A stretch of 55,168 nucleotides of DNA from Clostridiales bacterium. GTDB taxonomy: Bacteria > Bacillota > Sulfobacillia > RBS10-35. The first letter of the stretch is position 1, and every line of letters begins with the position of its first letter. The notes beneath the pieces are model-generated. The model was not told the origin of the DNA and searched no databases. It was given only the letters and a program-made list of their open reading frames with translations. Both the position numbers and the translations under genes were made by a program. Shown one piece after another: positions 25,762 through 33,110 of this stretch. The stretch lies in NCBI GenBank assembly GCA_018729555.1, contig JAHHQG010000031.1:1-55168 (forward strand), read 5' to 3'.

Positions 25762-26382
25762 GTGAAATCCGTCCCCCAAAAAGAAGTGGCCGAACAAGCG
25801 GTGGAATACCGGTGGGAGGTGCCGGCGGGCCTCCTCCACCCCGACCTTCCCTACCGGGTCCTGGAAGGACCTCCCCTTCTGCTGAAGATCAAACCCCTTC
25901 AAAAGAGCCAGGTGGCGAAGGTGGCGGGGATGGAGGGGGATGGGGTGGAGCTCCACCTCAAAGGGGATCTCACGGTGGAGTATCCCTGCGACCGTTGCCT
26001 GAAGCCTGCCCCCGAAACCCTTTCCCTGGATTACCAGGTGCGCCTCTTGCCCCAACATCTCTGGGAAAACCTCAGCTTTGAAGCCCGCGAAGGGGAGGTG
26101 GACGGCTGGGAGTACCTCCCCTACGACGGGGAGAGCATTCCCCTCATGGAGGTCCTTCTCATCCCGGTGCTCCTCGCCCTGCCGTCAAAGCACCTCTGCC
26201 GGCCGGACTGCAAGGGGCTGTGCCCCACCTGCGGCCATGACCTTAATGAGGGTCCCTGCGGCTGTGAGGATCAGGAGGTGGATCCTCGCTGGGAGGCTCT
26301 TTTGCGTCTGAAGCCAGCTCTTCAAGGCGGCGAAGAAGGTAAGGGCGCTGATTCAAAGAAGGATCCTCGAGGACCTCGTTGA
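25762..26382 (+). CDS. DUF177 / YceD family protein
   Basis: A small conserved protein linked to 23S rRNA and ribosome biogenesis, normally encoded directly before rpmF. The 206-aa protein has the family's Cys motif VEYPCDRCLKPAP at ~75 and the C-terminal zinc-like cluster LCRPDCKGLCPTCGHDLNEGPCGC. GTG 25762 is chosen because AAAGGAG lies 9 bases upstream; the longer frame would run into the ctaA leader. A TATGATAGCAC stretch upstream probably holds its -10. The last 140 bases overlap the convergent cca gene. rpmF is 8.7 kb away instead of adjacent. Confidence 0.88.
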   Translation: MKSVPQKEVAEQAVEYRWEVPAGLLHPDLPYRVLEGPPLLLKIKPLQKSQVAKVAGMEGDGVELHLKGDLTVEYPCDRCLKPAPETLSLDYQVRLLPQHLWENLSFEAREGEVDGWEYLPYDGESIPLMEVLLIPVLLALPSKHLCRPDCKGLCPTCGHDLNEGPCGCEDQEVDPRWEALLRLKPALQGGEEGKGADSKKDPRGPR

Positions 26383-27655
26383 GGAGGAGCTCCAGGACTT
26401 CCCCCACCCGGGGGCCGGGGGGGATCCCCAAGACGGCCATGACGTCATGGCCGTCGACTTTTAGATCTCGGACGGTGAAGGCGGTACTCTGGGCGAGGGT
26501 ATCGTCCAGCCGCTTTCGGAACTCGGTGAAGGCGTCGTAAGCATCGGCCACAAACCGGCCCCCCGTCCCCACCATGTCGGCCAGCTTGAGGTCCAGAAGA
26601 TCCCGCAAGCCTTCTCCCCCCAGCTGGGCGTAGAGCCTCCGCATGCCCCGGGGTCCCATGTCAAAGGTGAACATGTGGCGGGCCACCAGGGTGCGGATGC
26701 GCTCCGCTTTGGCCTGGGGAAAGCGAAGCCTTTGGGCGATGCGGTCCACCAGCTCCGCCCCCACCGCGTCGTGGTTGGGGAAGTGGGCGTTCCCCTCGTC
26801 GTCCACCTGGCGGGTGTAGGGCTTCCCGATGTCGTGGAAAAAGGCGGCCCAGCGGACTTCCGGCCGCGCCGGAGTGAGGCGCACCACCTCCATGGTGTGG
26901 TCCCAGAGGTTGAGGGCATGGTAGGTGCCGTCGGGAGGCGTGGTGAGGAGGGGCACCGCCTCCGGCATCAGGAGGGAGAGGAGGCCCGACTGCAGGAGCC
27001 AGGTGAGGCCCTTGGCGGCGCCCGGGCTGAGGATGAGGCGCTCCATCTCGGGGTAGATCCGTTCCGCCGCCACGAGGCGGATCATATGGGCCCGGGTGGC
27101 AAGGGCCACCTGGGTTTCCCCCTCCAGGCGAAATTCCAGCTCCGCCGCCAAGCGCACCGCCCGCAAGAGGCGAAGGCCGTCTTCGGAAAAACGCTCGCCG
27201 GGAGATCCCACCGCCCGGATGAGGCGGCGCTGGAGGTCTTGGCGCCCTCCGAAGGGATCATGAAGGGTCCCTTCGGGCCAGGCCATGGCCATGGCGTTGA
27301 TGGTGAAATCCCGGCGGGCGAGATCTTCTTCGAGGGTTCCCCCCAGCTGGACTTCGGAAGGACGACGCCCGTTCAAATAGCGGCCTTCCCGGCGAAGGGT
27401 GGTGACTTCCACAGGAAGGCCTTCCACCACCACGGTGATGGTCCCAAAGGCGATCCCTGTAGGGTGGTAGGCCCAGCCTTTTCGCAAGGCCACGGCCATG
27501 ATCTCTTCCGGGAAGAGGCTGGTGGCCAGGTCGTAGTCGTGGGGCTCCCGTCCCAGGAGAAGATCCCTTAGGGCTCCCCCCACCACGTAGACCTCTGCCT
27601 TGTCTTTGGCTTCCCGAAGGGCGTTGGCGAGGGCGGCCAGGGGCTTGGGTAGCAT
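26243..27655 (-). CDS. cca: tRNA nucleotidyltransferase (CCA-adding / poly(A) polymerase family) with HD domain
   Basis: Adds or repairs the 3' CCA of tRNA. At 470 aa, it starts with the class II nucleotidyltransferase head: VYVVGGALRDLLLGREPHDYDLATSL (GG and DxD), then RRDFTINAMA and the RRxxD-type nucleotide-recognition segment RFSEDGLRLLRAVRLAAE. An HD domain follows (LNLWDHTMEVV, WAAFFHDIGKP), as in bacterial CCA enzymes with phosphohydrolase activity. ATG 27655 fits the GGAGG 8 bases upstream better than the ATG or GTG at 27661-27664. The final ~45 residues, Pro/Asp-rich, overlap DUF177. Confidence 0.93.
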   Translation of the reverse strand: MLPKPLAALANALREAKDKAEVYVVGGALRDLLLGREPHDYDLATSLFPEEIMAVALRKGWAYHPTGIAFGTITVVVEGLPVEVTTLRREGRYLNGRRPSEVQLGGTLEEDLARRDFTINAMAMAWPEGTLHDPFGGRQDLQRRLIRAVGSPGERFSEDGLRLLRAVRLAAELEFRLEGETQVALATRAHMIRLVAAERIYPEMERLILSPGAAKGLTWLLQSGLLSLLMPEAVPLLTTPPDGTYHALNLWDHTMEVVRLTPARPEVRWAAFFHDIGKPYTRQVDDEGNAHFPNHDAVGAELVDRIAQRLRFPQAKAERIRTLVARHMFTFDMGPRGMRRLYAQLGGEGLRDLLDLKLADMVGTGGRFVADAYDAFTEFRKRLDDTLAQSTAFTVRDLKVDGHDVMAVLGIPPGPRVGEVLELLLNEVLEDPSLNQRPYLLRRLEELASDAKEPPSEDPPPDPHSRRDPH

Positions 27656-27660
27656 GGCCA

Positions 27661-28086
27661 TCACCTCCCGCGCTGGATGGGGATCCGTCGCCAGGCGACC
27701 CCATCGGTTTGATAGGCTCTAATGTCTATTGTGGGCCAAAACCCCACGATGACGTAGAGGACGTCGGGGTAGAAGGCTTCCGCCCCATCGGTTTCCGAGG
27801 GAAGGGGCGGGCCCTGGGGATGGGTGTGGACGATGGCCAGCCAGGCCCGCCCCTCGGTTTCCATGGAGTGGGAGAACCGGAGGACCTCCAGGGGATCCAT
27901 CCGGTACCGGCCGAGAAGAGGGGAAAGGTTCATGGTTTCCCGGTAGACCTCGGCCAACCAGAGGGTGCCCTTCTTCCGGCCTCCCAGAAGGCCGCAGGCT
28001 TCCCTCAACCCTTCCCTCTTTCCGTGGGCCACCATGGCCTCTTCCACGGCCGGGGGGAGGAGGAGGCGCGTCGCTTGCCCCTCCAT
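27661..28086 (-). CDS. JAMM/Mov34 (M67) metalloprotease
   Basis: A 141-aa stand-alone JAB domain. The catalytic Glu is in REACGLLGG and the zinc motif is HTHPQGPPLPSETD (His-x-His, then Pro-Ser and Asp). Bacterial members such as Mec+ remove cysteine or other groups from the C-terminus of ThiS/MoaD/CysO-like sulfur carriers. It lies 8 bases after cysK, so a sulfur-transfer role is attractive, but no carrier gene lies beside it. The stop is at the start of cca. Confidence 0.9.
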   Translation of the reverse strand: MEGQATRLLLPPAVEEAMVAHGKREGLREACGLLGGRKKGTLWLAEVYRETMNLSPLLGRYRMDPLEVLRFSHSMETEGRAWLAIVHTHPQGPPLPSETDGAEAFYPDVLYVIVGFWPTIDIRAYQTDGVAWRRIPIQRGR

Positions 28087-28094
28087 CTCGGCAT

Positions 28095-29012
28095 CTACAG
28101 CCCTTCCTGCCCTTCCCGGCTGGAGAGGTAGCGCTCGCCGCTATCGGGAAAGACGGTGATGACTTTCGCTCCCTCGGGAAGGGAAGCGGCCACTTCCCGG
28201 GCGGCGAAGAAGGCCGCCCCCGACGAGATGCCGCAGAGGACCCCTTCCTCCCGTCCCAGGCGATAGGCCCACTCCCGGGCGTCTTCGTCGGAGACGGTGA
28301 TGATCTGGTGGAGGAGGGAGCGGTCCAGGATGGGCGGGATAAAGCCGGCCCCGATCCCCGGGATGGCCGCAGGGCCCGGCTGGCCCCCGGAAAGGACGGG
28401 GGAACCCTTGGGTTCCACCGCCACGATCCGAAGGTCGGGCCAGACTTCCAGGAGGCGCCGTCCCGCCCCAGTGATGGTGCCTCCCGTGCCCACCCCGGCC
28501 ACAAACGCCCGGGGCGGGTCGGGGAAGGGATATTGGGCGAGGATCTCCGGGCCGGTGGTCTGGTAGTGGATGCGGGGGTTGGCCGGGTTTTCGAACTGGT
28601 TGGGCATAAAGGCGCCCTCTTCCCGGACGATCTCCTCCGCCTTCTCGATGGACCCGCGCATGCCCTTTTCCTTTGGGGTGAGGATGACCTCCGCCCCCAG
28701 CCACCGCAAAAGCTCCCGCCGTTCCCGGTTGGCCGTTTCAGGCATGGTGAGGATGAGGCGGTAACCCCGGGCGGCGGCCACCACCGCCAAGCCGATGCCG
28801 GTATTTCCGCTGGTGGGTTCCACGATGAGCCTACCCGGGGAAAGGAGGCCCTTTTCCTCCGCATCCCGGATCATACTCCAGGCGATGCGGTCCTTGACGC
28901 TTCCGCCGGGATTCCGGCTTTCCAGCTTGGCGAGGATGAGGCGGCCGGGCGGTGACAGGCGGGGGAGCGCCACCAGGGGCGTGCGGCCGACGGTATCGAG
29001 GATGGTATCCAC
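28095..29012 (-). CDS. cysK: Cysteine synthase family protein (O-acetyl- or O-phosphoserine sulfhydrylase)
   Basis: PLP-dependent beta-synthase. Of 305 aa, it shows TVGRTPLVALPRL, the PLP lysine in NPGGSVKDRIA, the substrate loop EPTSGNTGIGLAVVAAARGY, the phosphate-binding GVGTGGTITGAG and the C-terminal VFPDSGERYLSS. Whether the acceptor is O-acetylserine (CysK) or O-phosphoserine with a protein-bound thiocarboxylate (CysM type) cannot be told from these motifs; the adjoining JAMM gene favours considering the latter. Divergent from the SDR gene. Confidence 0.93.
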   Translation of the reverse strand: MDTILDTVGRTPLVALPRLSPPGRLILAKLESRNPGGSVKDRIAWSMIRDAEEKGLLSPGRLIVEPTSGNTGIGLAVVAAARGYRLILTMPETANRERRELLRWLGAEVILTPKEKGMRGSIEKAEEIVREEGAFMPNQFENPANPRIHYQTTGPEILAQYPFPDPPRAFVAGVGTGGTITGAGRRLLEVWPDLRIVAVEPKGSPVLSGGQPGPAAIPGIGAGFIPPILDRSLLHQIITVSDEDAREWAYRLGREEGVLCGISSGAAFFAAREVAASLPEGAKVITVFPDSGERYLSSREGQEGL

Positions 29013-29081
29013 CAGTTAACCTCCTTCGACTGTCCATTCTACGCCCAACCTTTGGGATGATGGGAAAGAGGAGGTTACAGC

Positions 29082-29780
29082 ATGGCGCAACCGGTGGCCA
29101 TTGTGACGGGTGCCAGCCGAGGGGTGGGGCGGGCCATCGCCCGCCGCCTCCTGATGGAAGACTGGCGGGTGGCGGGGGTGGCCCGCTCGGAGGAAGCCCT
29201 TCGGGATATGGAGAAGGAGTGGCCGTCCTTTCGGGGTTTTGTGGCCGACGTGCGGGATAGGGCGAGGGCGAAGGCCATCGTGGAGGAGGTGGAGAAGACC
29301 TGGGGTCCGGTGGATGCCCTCATCGCCAACGCTGGGGTGGGCCATTACGCCCCGACGTGGGAGCTTTCCGAAGACCACTGGGATGAGATGCTGGAGGTCA
29401 ACCTGAAGGGGCCCTTTCTCTGGAGCCAGGCGGTCCTTCCCTCCATGATGGCCCGAAAGAAAGGCCATCTCCTCTTCATCTCCTCGGTGGCGGGGACCAC
29501 CACCTTTCCCGGCGGGGCGGGGTACTGCGCCTCCAAGTGGGGCCTCATGGCTCTGGCCGATACCCTCCGCCAGGAAGTCAAACCCTACGAGCTCCGGGTG
29601 ACGGTGGTGGCGCCGGGCTCCATCCAGACGGGCTTTGCCGGATCGCCCATCAAGCCCTATTCCCTCCTCCCGGAAGATGTGGCGGAAGCCTGCTGGCACG
29701 CCCTTTCGGCGCCGGAGAGGGTCATCTACGGGACCATCATCATGCGGCCGAAAGTGCCGGGGGAGCTGGGGGGCGCCTAG
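29082..29780 (+). CDS. Short-chain dehydrogenase/reductase
   Basis: Classical SDR of 232 aa: NAD(P) site VTGASRGVGRAIARR, VADVRDR, NAGVG, and catalytic Ser-Tyr-Lys in ISSVAG...YCASKWG. Substrate not predictable; the C-terminus (IYGTIIMRPKVPGE) resembles SDRs close to 3-ketoacyl reductases. GAGGTT precedes the ATG. The stop shares a CTAG with the convergent thiT stop. Confidence 0.9.
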   Translation: MAQPVAIVTGASRGVGRAIARRLLMEDWRVAGVARSEEALRDMEKEWPSFRGFVADVRDRARAKAIVEEVEKTWGPVDALIANAGVGHYAPTWELSEDHWDEMLEVNLKGPFLWSQAVLPSMMARKKGHLLFISSVAGTTTFPGGAGYCASKWGLMALADTLRQEVKPYELRVTVVAPGSIQTGFAGSPIKPYSLLPEDVAEACWHALSAPERVIYGTIIMRPKVPGELGGA

Positions 29781-30307
29781 GAAGGCGCCCCCGTCGTCTT
29801 GGGCGTCAGGCGAAGGTAAGGCCAGAGGAGGGCCACCAGCACCGCCGTGATCACCAGATCCGGCAGGAGGTAGCTGCCGTTGTAGATGATGGAGTAGATC
29901 CAGGGGTTCTGGGTGCCGGCGTATTCGGCAAAGAAAACGGCTCCGGAGAGAACGTGGGAGAGGAAGCGGCCGGCCACCCCCACCACCGTTCCTGCGATGG
30001 GGTGGCGGGAGAAGAAACCAGCCAGGCCCAAGAGGGCATAGGGGATGGGGTAATCCAGGAGGAATTGGACGGGCGTCAGGAAGTAGGGGTCCTTGAAGAA
30101 GGTGAGAAGGCCCATGAGAAGGCCCGCCAGCATGCCGGGGACCGGCCCCCGGCGGAGGGCGAAGAGGATGAGGGGCACCATGTGGCCGGCGGTGACGGAG
30201 CCTCCCTGGGGCATGTGCCAGAGGCGGATGAGGGAGAGGACGAAGCTCAGGGCGATGGCGATGCCCCCTTCGGCCAAGACGGCCACCGTGAGGGACCGAG
30301 ACTTCAT
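29777..30307 (-). CDS. thiT: Thiamine transporter S component ThiT (ECF type)
   Basis: Substrate-binding membrane component of an energy-coupling-factor transporter for thiamine. The 176-aa protein has about six membrane segments and ThiT hallmarks: a GGSVTAGHMVPLILFALRRG segment and, in the last loop, a NPWIYSIIYNGSYLLPDL motif of the kind that contacts thiamine. AGGAGG lies 7 bases before the ATG. A TPP riboswitch and terminator directly upstream support the substrate. The ECF ATPases and T component are not in the window. Confidence 0.93.
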   Translation of the reverse strand: MKSRSLTVAVLAEGGIAIALSFVLSLIRLWHMPQGGSVTAGHMVPLILFALRRGPVPGMLAGLLMGLLTFFKDPYFLTPVQFLLDYPIPYALLGLAGFFSRHPIAGTVVGVAGRFLSHVLSGAVFFAEYAGTQNPWIYSIIYNGSYLLPDLVITAVLVALLWPYLRLTPKTTGAPS

Positions 30308-30340
30308 GGCAAAACCTCCTTTGGCCGGGGAGGGGGGCAA

Positions 30341-30364
30341 AGAAAAAGGCGCCCTGCAGGCACC
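30341..30364 (-). terminator. Riboswitch-linked intrinsic terminator upstream of thiT
   Basis: On the minus strand GGTGCC and GGCGCC form a six-base stem (one G-U) around a short loop, followed by TTTTTCTTT. It lies between the TPP aptamer and the thiT ribosome site, the usual place for a transcription-terminating expression platform. Confidence 0.8.
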
Positions 30365-30381
30365 TGGGATTCCGGTTTTGC

Positions 30382-30478
30382 TGCATCCCTCCGCAGGCAT
30401 TACCCTGGTCAGGTGATGCGGGTCAGGTGCTTTTGAAGCCCTTTCTCAGCCCCTAAGAAGGAGCTCCCCGTGCCTGTG
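30382..30478 (-). ncRNA. TPP (thi-box) riboswitch
   Basis: Minus-strand sequence carries the conserved elements in order: GGGGAGCTC, GGGGCTGAGA, the ACCTGACC segment, GGGTAATGCC and GCGGAGGGATGC. These are the core of the thiamine-pyrophosphate aptamer; thiamine pyrophosphate binding would end transcription at the adjacent terminator. A TGCTATCAT extended -10 (plus 30494-30502) lies about 16-20 bases upstream of the aptamer. Confidence 0.95.
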
Positions 30479-30621
30479 ATTCATTTGTGCGTTTATGATA
30501 GCAGAACCTTGGCGGGGGGAGAACGGGGGAAGGAACCGTGGATGTAAAGACCCGGTGATAGCACCCCTGTGGGGACCTACCTGAGGATGGCGCCCCTTCC
30601 CTGGTTCTACTTTGGGGGAGG

Positions 30622-31083
30622 CTAACGAGATAGCTGGTCCACCACCACTCGGACATCCACCGCCAGGGGGTCGGATTTGTACTTGTTGTGGAGCTGATAG
30701 AGGCCGCACCCGAAGCGGAACTGGCCCTCGGCACCGCCTCCCACGGGAAGGGTTTGGTCCTGCCGCACCACCGTCCAGACGACCTGGTGGTCTTCGCGGT
30801 TGGTGACTTTCCACGAGAGGGTTAAGAAGAAGCCATCACAGGCGGGGTGTTCTCGGTATCCCACCCGAGATGCCAGATCATAGCCGTCCTGCTCCCAGAT
30901 GTCCCCCGGGTCCAGGTGGAGGTGAAGGCAGCCTTCCGCTTTCCGGGTGTGGCCCGCTTCCAGGGGGATCTTGGCGGCGCTACAGGTCTTTAGGGCCAAG
31001 GACCGGGAGAAGGGAAGGCTGCATCCGGCCATGAGAAGGGCCAGCAGCAGGGAGAGACTGATCAGAAGCATGGACTTCCGAAT
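30622..31083 (-). CDS. Hypothetical lipoprotein (noncanonical start likely)
   Basis: About 153 aa: signal peptide RKSMLLISLSLLLALLMAGC, then a domain with five further Cys (KTCSAAK, EGCLHLHL, PACDGFF, RFGCGLY) and a beta-rich appearance. Strong AAAGGAG sits 8 bases before an ATT that would give a perfect short signal peptide; the GTG at 31101 lies upstream of that ribosome site and the next ATG (31071) is 20 bases from it. ATT is therefore proposed, with ATG 31071 as the fallback. No family recognised. It has no coding neighbour in the same direction. Confidence 0.65.
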   Translation of the reverse strand: MRKSMLLISLSLLLALLMAGCSLPFSRSLALKTCSAAKIPLEAGHTRKAEGCLHLHLDPGDIWEQDGYDLASRVGYREHPACDGFFLTLSWKVTNREDHQVVWTVVRQDQTLPVGGGAEGQFRFGCGLYQLHNKYKSDPLAVDVRVVVDQLSR

Positions 31084-31254
31084 GGGTATCGCTCCTTTCA
31101 CCCTGTACTGTGCACCACCTTCTCACCGCAAGGAAAGCAAGGGGACGGTGCGCGTCAAGTTTCAGTGGATGGGACCCCTGGTACGTTAGTGTCCCGGGTA
31201 GTGGTGTAAGAAGGAGAGGAGCAGTTGGGCTGGCCTGGGGTCCTGGACCCAGAA

Positions 31255-32049
31255 ACGCCCCGGCGGTGCAGGCCCAGGGCTTCAGCCCTGGGGATAAGCC
31301 GCCGGCAGGTTTTTGGTGAATACCGCACCGCAGGGTGTAATTCACTATGCGACGGGAATTCAAGTCCTGCCAGTACCTTCTCTTTTGGTGCCCTAAGTAC
31401 CGTCGTCGGGTAGGATGGATGGAACCGATGATCGCCTGAAAACCATCCTCCAAGAGGTGGCCCGCGAACGGCAGGCGGAGATCATCGAGATGGAGGTCAT
31501 GCCGGATCATGTCCACCTCCTTGTCGAAGGGGATCCTCAGTTCGGGATTCACCGGCCGGTTCGGCTCATGAAGGGCGGTCGTCGCGCATTCTCCGCCAGG
31601 TATTCGCGTGGCTGCGGAGCCGACTGCGCACGTTCCGGGCGACCAGCTGCTTCGTGGCCACGGTGGGGGGTGTGCGCTCAGCCCTGCGCATCCACCGGTG
31701 CGAGGGCGGGGTGGAGATGCAGCGCCATCTCTACTCGGCATGTTTGCCGCGGTGGGCCGGGGACGATGGTTTGCTCCACGGGGACCAAGCACGTGCGGCC
31801 TGGTCGGGTGCGGAACCGCTCCTGCGGGCGGCGTGGAGCGAAGTAGCCGAACCTGCGAGTGGGAGGGTGTTCCGCCCTTCCTCCTTCGGGGTAGCCCCCC
31901 GGAGTCAGAGCGGGTCGCCCGCGAAAGAGGGGATAGCCAAGGCCGAGGCCCGGGATGTTGTAGCGCATTCGCAAGGATGTGGCGAGAGCCCGGGAGAGGC
32001 GGCGGTGGTTCCCCTCAGAGCCCCCGGCTTTAGCCGTGGGGTAGTCGAC
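31255..32049 (+). mobile_element. Decayed IS200/IS605-family element
   Basis: The left end is marked by a perfect hairpin CCCAGGGC/GCCCTGGG with loop TTCA (31273-31292), and the right end by CCCCCGGC-TTTA-GCCGTGGGG (32021-32041) followed by TAGTCGAC. Between them is a frameshifted Y1 transposase (31347-~31760) and ~250 bases with no intact frame but with several GC hairpins, resembling the region where TnpB-bearing relatives encode omega RNA. The right boundary coincides with the stop codon of moaA. Confidence 0.75.
31347..31760 (+). pseudogene. tnpA: IS200-type Y1 transposase TnpA remnant
   Basis: Three frames must be joined: CQYLLFWCPKYRRRV from ATG 31347, then RLKTILQEVARERQAEIIEM with the HUH motif as MPDHVHLLVEGDP, then SSRILRQVFAWLRSRL and SCFVATVGGV. 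These follow the order of TnpA_IS200 proteins (~130 aa). At least two frameshifts are needed (near 31410 and 31570). The catalytic Tyr expected in the last helix is not found; that part reads ALRIHRCEGG. The transposase cannot be active in cis. Confidence 0.8.
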
Positions 32050-33054
32050 TCAGCCGCCCAGGTAATGCATCTCCGGTCGGGTCATCTTTGGCATGAGGGA
32101 GCGAAGCTCCGAATAGCGATCGTCCCTTGCTTGCCAGAGGCGGCGGAGGGCTTCCCGGATCTCGTCGTCGGAGGCGCCTTTCCGGAGGAGCGATTTCAGG
32201 GGAAACCCTTTGGAGGCGAAGAGGCAGAGAAAGAGCTGCCCGTCGGCGGAAAGTCGTAGGCGATTGCAGCCCCGGCAAAAGGGCTGGGTGACCGAGGCGA
32301 TGAGGCCGATCTCGCCGGCCCCATCTCGGTAGCGGAAGCGGCGGGCCACCTCCCCCGGCCTCCGGGGAGGAAGGGGCTCCAGGGGCCAGCGCTGATGGAT
32401 GATCTCGAAGATCTCCCTGGCGCTTACCACATCTTCCGGCTTCCATCCGTTGGTGGTGCCCACATCCATGTACTCGATGAACCTCACGATGTGGGGGGTA
32501 TGGCGGAAGTAGCCCGCCAGATCTAAGATGGCGTGCTCGTTGACCCCTCTCTGGATAACGGCATTGATTTTTACAGGCCGAAGGCCTGCTCCATCGGCCG
32601 CTTCGATGGCCTCCAGCACCTTTTTGACGGGGTAGCCTACCCCGTTGATCTTCCGGAAGGTCTCATCGTCCAGGGCATCGAGGCTGACAGTCACCCGCGT
32701 AAGACCCTTTTCCTTAAGGGCTGTGGCCAGCCGAGGGAGAAGGGCCCCGTTGGTGGTCAGGGCGATCTCATCCAGACCCAGCTTGGAAAGGCCCTCCACG
32801 ATGGTGAGGATATCCCGCCGGAGAAGGGGCTCTCCCCCCGTCAGGCGGACTTTTCGCACCCCTAGATCTTGAAGGATCCCCACGGTGCGGAGGATTTCTT
32901 CGGCCGTGAGGATTTCTTCGGCGGGAAGAAAGGCATAGCCGGGACCGAAGATCTCCCGCGGCATGCAGTACCGGCAACGAAAGTTGCACCGGTCGGTGAG
33001 GGAGATCCGGAGGTCTCGCAAGGGGCGGTTGAGGACGTCCCGGACAGCCTCCAT
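32050..33054 (-). CDS. moaA: GTP 3',8-cyclase MoaA
   Basis: Radical-SAM enzyme of molybdenum cofactor synthesis. The 334-aa protein has the N-terminal cluster site TDRCNFRCRYCMP, the TGGEPLLR motif, and the C-terminal second Fe-S cluster site (PFCRGCNRLRLSADGQLFLCLF). The usual GG C-terminus, needed for activity, is intact (HYLGG) with the stop codon exactly at the border of the IS remnant. It is divergent from the spermidine-synthase-like gene. No other moa genes are in the window. Confidence 0.95.
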   Translation of the reverse strand: MEAVRDVLNRPLRDLRISLTDRCNFRCRYCMPREIFGPGYAFLPAEEILTAEEILRTVGILQDLGVRKVRLTGGEPLLRRDILTIVEGLSKLGLDEIALTTNGALLPRLATALKEKGLTRVTVSLDALDDETFRKINGVGYPVKKVLEAIEAADGAGLRPVKINAVIQRGVNEHAILDLAGYFRHTPHIVRFIEYMDVGTTNGWKPEDVVSAREIFEIIHQRWPLEPLPPRRPGEVARRFRYRDGAGEIGLIASVTQPFCRGCNRLRLSADGQLFLCLFASKGFPLKSLLRKGASDDEIREALRRLWQARDDRYSELRSLMPKMTRPEMHYLGG

Positions 33055-33110
33055 AAAAATAGTCTATCATGGGGGCTGATGCGTCGAGCGAAGGCGTGGG
33101 GAGGCAGGCG

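Noticed and set aside
30622-31083. Cysteine-rich lipoprotein as a metallothionein-like or c-type protein
   Set aside because: The Cys residues are spread out and form no CxxC or CxxCH pattern.
31608-32033. Plus-strand open frame with CGLVGCGT as a TnpB zinc finger
   Set aside because: Only a faint resemblance to the TnpB C-terminus; no RuvC motif and no upstream TnpB body, so it was not called as tnpB.
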